Positions 34,341 to 46,526 are shown, numbered from the stretch's first letter. The stretch is 64,000 nucleotides of DNA from Ziziphus jujuba (GCF_031755915.1 NC_083379.1:25172001-25236000); one strand, 5' to 3'. The notes: generated from the sequence alone by a model not told the origin. Program-made: numbers and translations.

Positions 34341-36248
34341 TTAATGTAGCATAGTTATGACTATCAAAACCTTCTATGCCACAATTTTTAATTCTCTTAA
34401 ACATTAGCTCTTAAAACTGATTGATTTAGGAGCTCAAAATCAATCACAAGGCTATTTTCTTTCATGTGCACCACTAATATCACTTTATCATCCTTTCATA
34501 TTTCACAACACTCATCCAAACACTTCAAAGTACAACCTTCCTCATAGGTTGTGGCATACTAACTAAATTTTCGGACAAGTTTAGAACAAAACGAACTTTG
34601 GTGACAAGTATGGTACCTTTAGAGGTTTTTATGACAATATTACCTCTACCTTATGCTTGCAAGATTTGGCCACTTGTTGCCTTAATTTTTGTTGTAATTC
34701 TATTGTCAAAATTGACAAACAAATCACCGCTATGGCTCATGTGATTTATACAACCACCATCAAGTATCAATGCATCTTTACTTAAGGTTGCAAGATTGGA
34801 AGTTGTGAACGTATGCTCATGTTCAATATTGCTGCTAATAGGTTCTTGAACATGCTTAGCTTCTAGCCTTTCATTTCTTTTTTGACATACGTTTTTTACA
34901 CGGTTAAATAAGTAAGGGTATAAATGACTTAAGTTGAGCCAAGTATTAGGATAATCAAGCTCAGCTCGTATTTTAGGATTCTCAAATTTAGCTCAAGCTC
35001 ACAAAATTTTGAAATAACTTACTCAAACTTGGTTTGGCTTGTTTTTGAAAAGCTTAAGCTTAGATTGGCTCAACTCATTGCAATATAAAAACTTAAAAAC
35101 TTGAATAATTGTTGTCTTAAAATAAAATTTTTAAAATTATTTATTGAAAAATTTAAGCTATTCTATTAATTTTATTATAAAATTAACTTATTTTTAAAAG
35201 ATTTATAAAATTTAAATTTTAAAAAAAATATTGTTTTTGCATTACAAATATTCAATGTGCTTAAATTTATTCTATAATTTTTATATAGGTACATATAATT
35301 AACAAGTTTGAGTTACTTACAAGCTTGATTTATTGCTTAAAATTGGCTTGCGACCTTCATTTTTGGTTCAAGCTCAGCTCGCGTGAGCCTAGTTTGAGTC
35401 AGCAAAAATCGATTCGAACTCGAGCTTATCACAAGCTCCTCGAGCCCATTTATAATGTTACGAATAAGCCTTAGCCGCATTACCTTGTTTCTTACAATTT
35501 AAGCATGGTCCTTATGTTTTATGTTTTTTTCTCCTTTCATTGAAATTGGCTGTCGTTGCTTTTATTTTGTGTTTGATAAGTTTGAGCATTAAAAAATGCT
35601 TTTATCTTTGTTGCTTGTGGTAAATTGGCCTCGGTTGAGGTTAATTTACTTTGCTACCTCAAACTTTTTCTTTGTTCCATGGCTTGTGATGCATTAAGTA
35701 ATTCTACCAAAGAGATCCATGAGGAGTCTTTGGTTTCTTCTAAGGAAGATATAGTGGACTCAAACTTTTTAGGGAGAAAGATTAGGATCCTTTTCAAAAT
35801 ATTTTGATCATGAAAAACTTCATCATCCAACCTGATTTGATTCACCACTTTCATAATTTTATTTAAGAACTCCTTTATGGGTTCACTTTCTTCCATCTTT
35901 ATGTTCTTAAGCTTTCTCCTTAGATTGGGAACTTGCATTCGCTTGGTTCTTATAGCTTTTACCAAGCTTCTTTTGGTGTTGAGCATATCATAATCCTAGT
36001 AAAGATCTCATCGATCATAGCTACTTGGATAGCCATGAAAGCTTTAAAATATCTTGCATTTGTTCCCTATTAAACTTGATTTGATTGATTGAAGCATAAA
36101 CTCTCAAAGGTTTTAGTTCATATTCATACTCAGTAAGCTATCAATGGTAATAGTCTAGCAAATAAGTCTACATTTTTATGGACCAAATTGAATAACTGTG
36201 GCCATTGAGCAACGATGGTGGAGGTGCTAAAAAATGAGAGGAAGCCAT
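34341..36248 (-). pseudogene. Copia-2 gag and protease, split by a DNA element
   Basis: Minus strand, ATG at 36248 (MASSHFLAPPPSLLNG). UBN2-like gag 35986-35654 (TKRMQVPNLRRKLKNIKM, EFLNKIMKVVNQIRL, LLNASQAMEQRKSLR). A zinc-knuckle remnant (CLNCKKQGNAAK) at about 35500 lies next to the inserted element 34913-35462. Protease remnant LILDGGCINHMSH near 34745 (Ser of DSG is Gly). Confidence 0.7.
34913..35462. mobile_element. Long-terminal-inverted-repeat DNA element (MULE/foldback-like)
   Basis: About 550 AT-rich bp interrupt copia-2 gag/protease. The ends are inverted repeats traceable over roughly 150 bp with gaps: left 'gataatcaagctcagctcg..ctcaaatttagctcaagctca', right on the other strand 'gataagctcgag..ctcaaactaggctca', both ending near 'actcaaacttg'. 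Flanks share aataag (34907-34912, 35463-35468), extendable to about 9 bp with mismatches, as in Mutator-like TSDs. No coding capacity, so non-autonomous. Confidence 0.55.
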
Positions 36249-36310
36249 TAAAACTAATAGGTAGTCTTTGGATTTTGACTTAAATTTAGTTACTAAAAGA
36301 TTAAACAAGC

Positions 36311-36323
36311 TCTAATATCAATT
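36311..36323 (-). promoter_or_regulatory. Copia-2 primer-binding site, degenerate
   Basis: Minus strand aattgatattagagc(ttg) next to the LTR start; resembles tggtatcagagc with changes. Confidence 0.5.
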
Positions 36324-36607
36324 TGAAAGAGGCAGGGTTGGATCTAAAGAGCAATTAAAATGTTTTAGGATTGAGGTTATGGTTTTGATTGAAGCTCTGA
36401 CCATGCAACCTTAAGTTGTTTGCTCAAAATGATGCATTTGCAATGGTCTTCTTATGTTTTGCAATGTCAAAGTGAGCCAAAAGACTTAGATTACATTCAT
36501 TTATATGTCAATATACTACAATACAAAAGCTAATGTGAAACAAAGTAAGAAACCATCCATGGCTTCAAATAAAAATGAAGTGCTTCAAAGTGAATATGGC
36601 GGTGTGA

Positions 36608-36869
36608 ATACAATGTCGTCACCACGGTCTTATAAGTGCTTGACATTTGCCTCTCTCACATAACTTGTCTCATGTTGAAGTACTCCCTTTATATTTTAAC
36701 ATATGTTGCATGCTTCATTAGTTGAATGTAAAGCCAAAATACAATGTCATCGCCATGGTCTTACAAATGCTTGACATTTGCCTCTCTCGCATAACTTGTC
36801 TTGTGTTAAAGTAGTCCCTTTATGGTTTGACATATGTTGCATGCTTCATTAGTTGAATGTAAGGCCAAA
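36608..36869. repeat. 131-bp tandem duplication in copia-2 5' LTR
   Basis: 36608-36738 and 36739-36869: atacaatgtc(g/a)tc to gttgaatgtaa(a/g)gcc, about 90% alike. The 3' LTR has a single copy. Confidence 0.85.
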
Positions 36870-36933
36870 TCTAAGATTGCCATGTCAGCAAGAAACTTCA
36901 AGTAGATCAAGCTTCTCAAGCTCCTTAAGTAGT

Positions 36934-38059
36934 GATGCGAATCCGCCCATGTCCGCACAACCGACAATCCACTAGGGTGCTGACCCGATACGGATGAAGA
37001 TCGGGCTAATCACTAGGGTTCAAGCTAAAATATTTAAGGAAAAACTTGATACATTTATCTAGGGAGTAATTCATTCTCAAAAAGGCTTGTCCATACCAGA
37101 AGATCCAAGACCTGTTTTGACCATATAAGTGCTGGAAGCTGATACGGACCTAGGTAGCAGTTTTTTTTATGGAGTTCGGGCAGCATGAAATATTCTAATG
37201 CTTCATGGATTCAATACATATTTATAAGAGGTTATGGAATCAATTCAAGTCAGCTTCAAAGGAAACCAAAAAGGGGTTGTGCACATGGAATGGAAACTTG
37301 GCCGGTTTTACTGTTTTGCTTGCTGGCTTTATTATATTTTGCTGAGTTGGTTTTTTCTCTTTGATCCAAGCAAGGGCAGCGTGTGGGACTTCATGATAAT
37401 CCTATTTGGCATCCTACAAGGCATATGGAAGATGATTTGGGGCTTAAATTGGTCAAAGATTGATCAAAGACAACTTAGTCAAAAAGATAGTATTTTAGTT
37501 TCCTAATTTGATTTTGACCTTTTGTTTTAGGAAATTAGTCTTTTATTTGGTCTTTATTTAATTATGTTCTGGAAAAATAATTTTAGGAAAGTTATTATTT
37601 TATTCTTTTTATTGTAAATTAATTAATTCCTAATTCAAAATAAAGTAATTAATTAATCAAAATTAGATTAGGAAAGGAGAGAGAAAATTCGGCCACATTA
37701 GGAAACAACAAGGCATGGCCATTTTTTACTTTAGTTTTTAAATGTTTTATTTTGTTTTCTCTTAGCCTATATAAGGGCTTGTTTTTTCGGAAGAATGCAC
37801 CATTAATAATATTTAGAATTTATTTTGTGAGATGGAATTCTATTTGTTCTTCTTGAACACCTAAAACACCATTAAAGAGTGAATATTTTAGTTTTGACTT
37901 ATCAATAGGACATCCATCACCTATTATGGGGTCTTCATTATATCAAGGTTTCTAATCACAGGTTGTTTAGGGCTTGAGGTCATTCCATTAAAATCTAAAC
38001 TTAATTAAGATCCGGGCTAATATAATATGGGAGGTGCATGTCGACCTAGGTTCTTATCA
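36934..38059 (+). repeat. Solo gypsy LTR in copia-2 LTR
   Basis: 1126 bp, tgatgcgaatccgcc to taggttcttatca. Perfect TSD AGTAG (36929-36933 and 38060-38064); removal restores the copia-2 LTR sequence 'cttaagtagctcc'. Confidence 0.93.
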
Positions 38060-38270
38060 AGTAGCTCCATAATCGTGACCAAAATAGCTTTTACGCTTAA
38101 TTACAAGTCATTTGGTATTTCTTGAACACCTACTTAAAAGGTCTAATTAAAGTAAGATCTTAAAAACCTAAAAAGAAATATGAAAAAACATGAATAACAC
38201 CCCCTTTGCTTGAATGTAATTGCCTTGGGTTTATATCAAAATGCGGCTAACATTACCAAAAACTCTAATA

Positions 38271-39337
38271 GGGTTTTTATAGATATTGATCTTTCTGTAA
38301 ATTTGCTAGAGAATTTGATTTTGGATCGTGGGTGTTCTTATTCTAAAATTTTGTTGCATTATGAGAATCTTACATTATTTTGTTTGGCTTGCCAATTTAT
38401 AGGTCATGATATAGACAAACGTTGTATTTTGGGAAAGAATTAGGACATGCATGTTCCTCAGGACATTAGTAAAAGCAAATTTAAGTTTAATAAGTTTTTT
38501 ACAGACCTGACTCTAGTAATGAATGGGAAAACAACCTTAAGAAGATTACAAAGATCAGATTATTCAATAGAAAGTGTTGTTTGAAGTTGTTAAGGATTCT
38601 ATTATTGATGGGCTAAAGGTAAGGTCCAGTCTTCTTCCCATATGGTGCCCATTGTTCATCAACTTTTCAATAATGTAGAGCTCTTAATGATGCTGCTAAG
38701 TAGGAAGACATCATTAGCGATGATTATGATTTTAGCCTGGATTTTGTTAACTCCCAATCTTGCTTTCCTCGTTGAAGTACTAGTCTTCATAAGCATGCTT
38801 CTCAAATCCCTACTTCCTTGGGTTCAGGTCTAGGATAGGCAGTTAATGTTGATCATATTACGGTGTATCAATTTAAGGTGGATACTACAGCTGATGTTGA
38901 TCCTGTTGATGACATTCATTTTGGAATGAATGATGCTTTGGTTTTATATGGAGCTTCTAGTCCAAAAGCTAAATTTCTTAATGTTATTGCCTTTGATTGT
39001 TCGGTTTCGTTTGTTGGTGTCAGAAAGACTTTGTATCTGGGTTAGACTAATCTAGCTTTGGTTGCTATTGATGAGAATGTTGCCAAGGTTGAGGATGAGG
39101 TGCCTTGGATTTTAGTGATGTGGTTGTCATCCTAAAAGTCAAGGATGGGGCAAACATGTGGGAAATAGACCTATTACTAAGGCATTTAAAAACTAATGCC
39201 TTCTTGTTTTTATGCTTGTCTGATTGTCCCTTTAGGATAGCTTTATTTTCTTTGCCCTCCTTAATTTGTAGGAATTTTTTTAATTTACTTGAATAATTAT
39301 CAAAGTTCAACTCCATGGGATTGTTTGATTATTATTA

Positions 39338-39384
<47 letters not shown>

Positions 39385-39465
39385 TTGGTGTGTTTTATAA
39401 AACATATGTGGTTATTAATTTAAAGTAGTGTAGTATTATTATTGTTTGACCAAAAAAAAAAAAAA
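38271..39465 (+). pseudogene. LINE-like ORF1 fragment with poly(A) end
   Basis: Begins at the copia-2 boundary with RVFIDIDLSVNLLENLI and YENLTLFCLACQFIGHDIDKRC, resembling the DUF4283/zf-CCHC_4 region of plant L1-type ORF1 proteins (CX2CX4H present; the last Cys is one residue late). Downstream frames are broken; an acidic piece EDIISDDYDFSLDF (about 38705) and WGKHVGNRPITKAFKN (about 39140) fit the same protein. It ends in an ATT array and 'gtttgacc' plus A14 (39452-39465), as a retroposed 3' end would. No ORF2 (endonuclease/RT) is present. Assignment rests on motif recall. Confidence 0.5.
39328..39384. repeat. (ATT)n microsatellite
   Basis: About 19 ATT units with one interruption (attgtt near 39340), in the 3' part of the LINE-like fragment. 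Confidence 0.95.
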
Positions 39466-41085
39466 GTAGAGATTGAAAGAGATGCCTCCATGGCAGCCTC
39501 TTACACACTAATTTTTTATTATTTTATAGGTTCGAGAAAGAAGCTTGGAACAAACTATATTGAATGCTATATTATAAACACTACTATTACATGTTATTAA
39601 ATTATATGAGATTTAGAGGGATATAATTATCTGTAGCATTAATGTGTGATTATCCCATAGAAGATTTAATGAAACATATCCAGCTAGGGAGATATGTAAA
39701 ACTTTAAGGCAACAGCCCCTTTTCATGGAAGAAGAAGAAGAAGATACATCTTGCACAAGTTCTGATACCTCTTTAATTTTTTTACAAAAAAAAAAAAAAA
39801 AAAAAAAGAATGGGAATGGCGATTTCATGTGTCCAATTTCAACACCTGTCATTAGATTACTTGAAACGGTACCAGTTGGGCTAGTACCACAAAGGTATTT
39901 AAGATTTTCTCTATCCGTAGAGCTTTTATAGTATATCTTTTTCAACAAAAGTTTTTATTAGAAAGCTAATGATTGTTTAATTGTTAATTAAAAAAAGTGT
40001 TACGAATATTTAATTGAGTATTTGGCAACATAACTCTAAAAGTGGTTTTCACTCAAATGCGTACAATATTATTTTTTATGATACACTCAATAAATTTATT
40101 TACATGAGTAATGATAATTAAAAATATATAACATGTATAAAAATTAATATTACAAAGTTAATATTGTAAATATTATTGTTTATAAATTATGCTACTTCAA
40201 TTTTAGTTTAAATATAGTTAGTTCTTTAAATAAATTAGTTTAGTTTAGTTCTTTAAATGAAAGGTACCAGCTCTCCTTTAGCAAATACCAATCACTATAA
40301 AACTCAAATACCACCTAAAAGAGATAAATAAAGGTGGAGTAAGCATAAAACTCAATAAGTGGGGTTTTAGACAACTGCAAAATATAATCTATAAAATTAT
40401 TAGTATTACAAGATAAAATAATTATAAGAATAATGCAATGCTAAGAAATTTTTAAATTTTCATAAACCATATGAATGAAACTTTTCATAAGTAAAAAATA
40501 TCGTAAAGAAACCATAAAATCATTTTAATACAAAATCTAGAAGCGAGCCACAAACACATGTACAAAACAGATTCATACATGTTGACTAGATAAATTAACC
40601 ACCATAATATATAAATCATAATCATACTACCACTTACATTTCTCAAAATACTCAATGCCAAACTAGGTATATCCAATCCCTATTTCAATCTTCTAAGGAA
40701 AACATCTCCAAATCAAGTTAAGGACAGAATGCATTTCGTTGTCTCTAATACCTAGAGAAACATTTTAATGCCAAACTAGATATAGATTCCAATCACCATA
40801 TCATAACCATATCAAATATCACCACCTCTAATCCTTGGTGGAAACATACCAAGCTAAAGGATAGCTCAGCCAACCAAATTAATAATCATAATAGCCATAA
40901 TCAAAATCTCAGTCAAGCAAATTGTTAAAGGATCATGGCATTGTTAGCTATGAACATAAGCAAACCCGAGACTTAGGAGCCTTGGCTGAAGGGTTGCTTT
41001 CTAAGCTTGTTTTTTGGATGGATTTTGTTCAAACCAAATTTTCTATAATCTAGACTAGCTAAGTTGGTGCACAAAGATGGAAAAA
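39466..41085. other. AT-rich stretch without recognisable gene
   Basis: Contains an A22 run (39786-39807) and no conserved reading frame or known repeat that I recognise. 40015-40310 has weakly inverted ends (gtatttggcaa / ggtatttgctaa on the other strand), which may mark an old MITE, but I could not confirm a TSD. Confidence 0.5.
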
Positions 41086-41646
41086 TGTTTTAATTAATAT
41101 GTATTAGCTAAATTAGGGTTTAAGGAAACCTAAGCACCTTGATGACATATAAGCACCTTGGTGACCATGATGATGACTCAGACAGCTGCTTGTTGACATG
41201 GAGCTTAACCATTCGGCCTCTCTCTCCTCCAGTATATGTGAAGACATGTGGCATCATGCATGAGGAATACTTCAACATGAAGTACTCAATAAAGTAGCAA
41301 CACTTGTCAACACCTTATAAAGCATGTGATAAAGTTATCTTTACACATTTTGTTACTTCACCATGAAGAACTTGAAAAATGTTGGTGCATAGGATCGGCT
41401 ATGGTGTGCTTTCACACCACTTTTGTAAGCTATATATAAGTACAAAAATTTCAATAAATAATTGGATTGGTTTTTGGAAAAATACCTAAATTTTCCTTTT
41501 GAAAACAAGAGAAACACAAAACCGGCTTTGCTGAAAAATTTTCTAGCAACTTATTCTAACAAAGCCGAGCACATCACTTCCAAAAATTAATTTCCAACAA
41601 TTTGAAAACCTTGTTCTCTTTAGATTAACCTTGCACAAATTTGTCA
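41086..41646 (+). repeat. Copia-3 5' LTR (start uncertain)
   Basis: Its end is fixed by the PBS at 41648. A TATA box (tatatata, 41431-41438) and downstream R/U5-like sequence support an LTR. The start at tgttttaattaat is a guess; no second LTR is in the window. Confidence 0.5.
41431..41438 (+). promoter_or_regulatory. TATA box of copia-3 LTR
   Basis: gctatatataag about 215 bp before the LTR end, a typical position for U3/R promoters. Confidence 0.5.
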
Positions 41647-41647
41647 A

Positions 41648-41662
41648 ATTGGTATCAGAGCC
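41648..41662 (+). promoter_or_regulatory. Copia-3 primer-binding site
   Basis: attggtatcagagcc: perfect initiator-Met tRNA complement, 2 nt after the LTR's terminal ca. Confidence 0.88.
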
Positions 41663-41722
41663 TTCTCTCTTCAATCCATTGCTAAAACCAAGTGAGAATT
41701 CAAAGAACACCATTCGGATTTA

Positions 41723-42833
41723 ATGGCTTCTACACATTTTTCAGCACCTTAACCTCTTATGTTTAATGATGCGGTTTGGGAAATCAAAATGAAAGCCTAT
41801 CTTTAAGCCTATAACCTTTAGGATCTAGTTGAAGTTGATTATGGAGCAGTACCATTAAAGGCAGGAGCTTCGACAAACTAAATTAAGCTCCATAGTGAAG
41901 AGAATGCAAGACCTTAAAAAACGCTCACAACAATACAAGCTGCTGTAATTGATGAAATATTTATTATGACTTGTCAAACACCTAGAGAAGCTTGGGAAAG
42001 GTTTCAAGAAGAGTTTCGAGGAAGAATAAGAACAAAACAAATGCAGCTACTCAATCTTAGAAGAGAGTTTGAAAATCTAAAGATGCTGGAACATGAAACC
42101 ATGAACGAGTTCACCAACAAAGTCATGAAGATTGTGAACCAAATTTGGCTTCAAGGTGAGAACTTTCCAAATCAAAGGATTGTTGAAAAGATCCTCATAT
42201 GTCTCCCAGAGAAGTATGAAGCAAAGATTTCAACTTTGGAAGAAATAAAAGATCTTTCACAAATCACAATTGCTGAATTGATCAATGCCTTGCAAACTAC
42301 AGAATAAAGAAAAAGTCTTCAGCTTCAAAGTGAATCCAGCTCGAGTGAGGCAGCCTTTGTAACAAACAGCCAAGGCAAATCAATCCAGCAAGCTAAGCCT
42401 TTTCAAAGGACAAATCAAGGTAAGGATACCTTAACAAAAAAGGGAACAAGATGACCTATGGTCCTTGCACTATATGCAAGAAGTAAGGACACACGGCCAA
42501 GGGGTTCTGGTGGAGACTGAATGCTCAATGCAAAGTTTACAAGCAAAGAAACCAGAGGTAAGAGGCAAGAGGCAAGACAAGCTCAAGAACCTAAAGAATC
42601 AAGAGAAGAGTATGAACATACCTTCACAGCATCATACAACCTCACAAAAAGAACCAAAATTCTTGGATTTTGGACAGCGGTTATACCAATCACATGTGCA
42701 ACAACTGTGACCTGTTTGTCAGGTTCAATCCAAGAATTGAAATAAAAATCAATGTAGAAAATGGAAAAATGATGGAGGCACAAGGAAAATGAGATTTGGT
42801 GATTAAAACACCAAAAGGTACAATATTAATCAC
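41723..42833 (+). pseudogene. Copia-3 gag and protease fragment
   Basis: ATG at 41723 (MASTHFSAP) and stops soon after. UBN2 gag in the open frame 41966-42307 (TPREAWERFQEEFRGR, TKQMQLLNLRREFENL, EFTNKVMKIVNQIWL, LPEKYEAKISTLEEIKD). A zinc-knuckle remnant near 42450 is degraded. Protease remnant LDFGQR..YTNHM near 42665 (DSG reads DFG), followed by NVENGKMMEAQG. The element stops at about 42833, where D's LTR begins; integrase, RT and RNase H are missing. Confidence 0.78.
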
Positions 42834-45711
42834 AAACCAGACCTCCGTTTCTTTCACCACCGGTCCCATTGGCTTACCCATCACCAGTTCTATCTCCCCA
42901 CTAAATTTCATGGTCAGTGGATGCTGAACCGCGATTGGCAATGGCTAATTTTGGTGACGATGGCGGCTCGCCTGAAAACCCACCTCCAGTGAGTTCTTAA
43001 TCACCTCACCTACCCTTTCCTATTAATTTGACCTCCTTGAATCCAAACCACCAATAGTTTGTGAGATCTAAGGACATGATGTCTGATAACTTTCAAACGA
43101 GATCCCAGCCACCACAAGTGCGATCTCCTGAAGGTCAGACTTGATCTGTAATCCTCGCGTTGTAAGCTTCAATTTGGTATATCATTTGTGAATTTTGGAT
43201 ATTGTTTGTGTTAATACCCCCGGTACACTCATATAAATTATCCAATCAAAATATTATTTTAATCGAAGCTGTGTGACCTTGATGTTTTAGGAGCACATTT
43301 GAGTTGTAGAAATAATCCCGTGGCTGATCTTGGTTTATAAGCGTCCTCAAGGTGAGTGACTCACCTTCAAAATCTATTTTGGGGCTAAAGAAAATTATAC
43401 ATATATTTTATATTGTTGAAATTATGGAAAATAAATTGTGTCTAATATTTAAATGAATTTCCATTTAAATATATATTGTCCTTTTATGGTGAATTTCAAT
43501 ATATGTATGGCCGCCATTGCTATTTGGTGTTGATTGAATATGTGAAAATTATAATTTATGTGCCAAATTTTTGATAAATTCTATTTGGAAATTTTTATGC
43601 CAAAAATTTGGGGTAGAATGAAATATATGTGCATATGAATTATATTTTGATTTCGAGGAAATTCGAATTTAATTTTTATTGGGGTTTTGATGCATAATAA
43701 ATTTGTTGCATGGATTTAAGAATATATAAATTTTATGGGGCTTAAATATTATTTTTAAGCATATTGATTTCACAGATTTGAAGAAAAATAAACAAATAAA
43801 TTTATTATGCATTGAGGTGAATTTCAAAAATTATTTTATGGTATTGGAAAATTTTGGATGTATACATATATATACCATTAGATTTATGATTATGAATTGA
43901 TTTTATGCCACTGGGATTTTGGAATATTTACATCAATGAAATTATAATGAATTTTAACATGAATTTATGGATGTGGAGAGAGATATTAAATCCAGTGGAA
44001 ACAATGAAATTTTGGTATTTAAAAATGGTGCATATATATATACTTGGTTTTTAAGACGCACTATGCAGTACCGATGTTCTGTGGTTGTGGATATGATTAG
44101 TGTGCGGGCAGAGTGTGATGGGCACACAGGTTTATATTCTCTTGTGGTTGCCATTGGACCAAGGGTAGGCAAGTTTGATATTGGCCATAGTCGCCCCCTT
44201 CCATTACCGGGATTGAGAGTTATAGCATGGACGTTGTTGGGACACCAGGGCGACCTGGATGTAGGTTTCTCTCTATAACCTCCCTGTCAAGGGATGCTTT
44301 GGGATTTTGAGCACCGTCGGGCATCACTGGTATATAGTGTATGCTTCAAGTTATTTTCTCAACCCAATTATCAAAATTAAATGTTTACAAAATGGTATTT
44401 GAAATTAAAAGTATTTAATTGTGATTTTATTACTTATTTAAATTTTTTCTAAAAGTATATTTTACCATGTTTTCAAAGCTTACATAAATTTAAGATTTAT
44501 CAAAAAGATTTTCTATGGTGTCTCTCATTATTTTATTAATTTATTGAGCATAATGTTTTATAAATTATTTATTGAAATCAATTTTGTTTTACATTAAACC
44601 CCTTTATTCCTAAATTGACTTGTTGCGTATTATTTGCATTTTATTTAATAATATTCCTTGATTATTCCTTTGGCTTGATTAATAAATGTCATGATTATAT
44701 GTTGATTTAAATGTTGGATTGGTTAATTTATTTATGATTGTATTTTATTTTATGATAATTGTTATAAATTCAATTATTTGTTATTTTATTAATCTTGAAG
44801 TGTTAATTTTAGATTCTAAATTTATTTGTATTCTATTTGTTTTATTGGTTAATTACTTTATTTGGTTTTTGGATTATATAAAATGTTGGGTTTTGTGAAA
44901 GGTTTTAAAAAAGAAACATTTCCAATTGAGTGAGTCGTAAGGATTTTGAGGGAAAATGCTATTTCCTAATATTATTAATTAAACAAATTTATTACATTAT
45001 TATACAACTATTATTATTATAGTAGATAGGGTCGTTCACTGAGATGATTAGTATCTCATATGTTGTTAAATTTGTTCCTCTAGACCCACATCAGTAGATG
45101 TTGATCTTCCGGGGGGAGTTCGACGCCTTCGTTCGTTGCTGCACACCAAGAAGCTTTTCTTTCTTTTCCTTTCACCTTGTAAATTTAATATCTTGTGTTG
45201 TAAGAAATTCTATTTGTAATTGTAGATAATGCAATGCTCTGTATACTGTATTGGATTTATTTAATTGAGATTACACTTATTCCCTATTTGTTAATTGAAG
45301 TGCTGGAAATTTGTGGAATTAAATTGTAGTAAGGTGGGAAAAATAAGGTGGTGCTTATAGGAGTATTTTCTATGCAGGGAATTTCAAGGTAAGTCCAACC
45401 CTTAGGGGAGATTCTACCAAATTTTCCGTAGGAAAGTTCGGTAGGGTTTCTTTGGAATCAGGATTTGTCTAAGGTTCCAGTAAGGAATCTTGGACGGGTC
45501 CTGACATGTGTAGTTGAGTTTGTTGAGTTTGTGAGTATGTTGCATAAATTATGGAGTCATGAGTTGACTATGTTAACTTAATTTCAGCTTACTTTTCTAA
45601 AGCAATCCTTTTCTCTTTATGATATTTCCTTCCTTGCCTTTCCTTCTACTTAGATTCTAAGTTCTCCTTTTTTTTCTTAATTACTCTACCTTAGCTTTAA
45701 TTGTTGTATAA
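42834..45711 (+). repeat. Element D 5' LTR, first ~735 bp missing
   Basis: Starts inside the LTR at a point equal to 56151 of the related copy (aaaccagacctccg / aaaccaaacctccg). Shared blocks include 'gacaccagggcg(a/g)cctgga' and 'gcatcactggtatata'. The PBS lies 2-3 nt after its right end. The segment 45307-45506 ending gggtcctgaca recurs as both arms of the palindrome at 61534. The exact right boundary is uncertain, as tgaca at 45506 could also be a terminus. Confidence 0.7.
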
Positions 45712-45713
45712 TT

Positions 45714-45726
45714 TGGTATCAAAGCC
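45714..45726 (+). promoter_or_regulatory. Element D primer-binding site
   Basis: tggtatcaaagcc, an initiator-Met tRNA complement, 11 nt before the gag ATG. Confidence 0.82.
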
Positions 45727-45736
45727 AGGTTAACCC

Positions 45737-45792
45737 ATGGAGACTCGAAGTAAGACTACCATGCCAACAATGAATTCAATGCCGAACTGCAG
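45737..45792 (+). pseudogene. Element D gag N-terminus
   Basis: METRSKTTMPTMNSMPNC, cut by element C at 45793 and resuming at 53859. Confidence 0.7.
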
Positions 45793-46511
45793 TGATGCGA
45801 ATCTGCCCGTGCCCACACAACCGACAACCCACTGGGGTGCTGACCAGATATAGATGAAGATCGGGCCGATCACTAGGGGTCAAGTTTAGAGGTTTAGGGA
45901 CAACCTTGCTGACTTTATTCAGGGAGTAATTCATTCTCAAGAGGGCTCGTCCATAATCGAAGATCCAAGACCTGTTTTAAGCATACAAGTGGTGGAAGCC
46001 AATACAGACTCGGATAGCGATTTTGGTGCATTTATGAAGTCTGGACAGCATGAAATGGTTCCAATGCTTCATGTATTCAATACATTTGTCTAAGAGGTTC
46101 TTAGAATCAAGTCAAGGCAGCTTCAAAGGCATCCAAAATGGGGCTGTGCGCACAACATGACAATAAGCATGGCCAGTTTTCCCTTTAGTTTTTAGGGTTA
46201 TATTTTCTTTTCTCTTAGCCTATAAAAGGGCTTTTTTTTTAGGAAGAACACACCATTAATAATAATCAAAATTTATTTTGTGAGATTAAATTCCTCTCTG
46301 TTATTTTGAACACCTAAAACACCATTAATGAGTGAGTGTTTCAGTTTAACTTATCAATAGGAAATCCATCACTGTTTGTGGCATCTTCGATATACCAAGG
46401 TTTCTAATCACAGGTTGGTTAGGGATTGAGATGACCATTGCAACTTTAACATAAGTATATCTGGGCTAATATAATACGAGTTTAGGCGTAGGTCGTCCTA
46501 AGTTTGTATCA
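45793..46511 (+). repeat. Element C 5' LTR (short subtype)
   Basis: 719 bp, tgatgcgaatctgcc to aagtttgtatca. It lacks about 0.4 kb of the middle of U3 relative to other copies; C's 3' LTR has the same deletion, so this is a subtype. The U3 tail frame (45794-46093) has the standard 300-nt length with two stops. Confidence 0.92.
46221..46228 (+). promoter_or_regulatory. TATA box in C 5' LTR
   Basis: tataaaag in 'agcctataaaaggg'; the same box lies at 53563 in the 3' LTR and 49834 in the solo LTR. Confidence 0.6.
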
Positions 46512-46526
46512 TTTCGTATCAGAGAT
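46512..46526 (+). promoter_or_regulatory. Element C primer-binding site
   Basis: tttcgtatcagagat, two to three changes from the family consensus tttggtatcagagcc. Confidence 0.8.

Larger units (their letters stand above)
31425..38270 (-). mobile_element. Ty1/copia element (copia-2), decayed, reverse
   Basis: 3' LTR 31425-31844 (start missing), gag-pol 31845-36248, PBS, 5' LTR 36324-38270. Different family from copia-1 by LTR. Very many stops and frameshifts. It carries a long-inverted-repeat DNA element (34913-35462) and a gypsy solo LTR (36934-38059). A TSD cannot be tested because the left end is lost. Confidence 0.8.
36324..38270 (-). repeat. Copia-2 5' LTR with nested solo LTR
   Basis: Starts tgaaagaggcaggg and ends aactctaata. 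About 0.8 kb once the solo LTR 36934-38059 and its TSD are removed. It contains a 131-bp tandem duplication. Confidence 0.72.

Noticed and set aside
39328..39384. CRISPR-like or coding repeat
   Set aside because: A plain ATT microsatellite with no spacers.
39613..39948. 111-codon minus-strand frame near the A22 run
   Set aside because: Its poly-Phe tract comes from the A-run; no recognisable domain or conservation evidence.
40015..40310. Possible hAT-type MITE
   Set aside because: Ends share only about ten bases as inverted repeats and no convincing 8-bp TSD was found.
43967..44278. 103-codon frame
   Set aside because: Inside D's LTR; the related LTR at 57300-57600 has stops and shifts in this frame.
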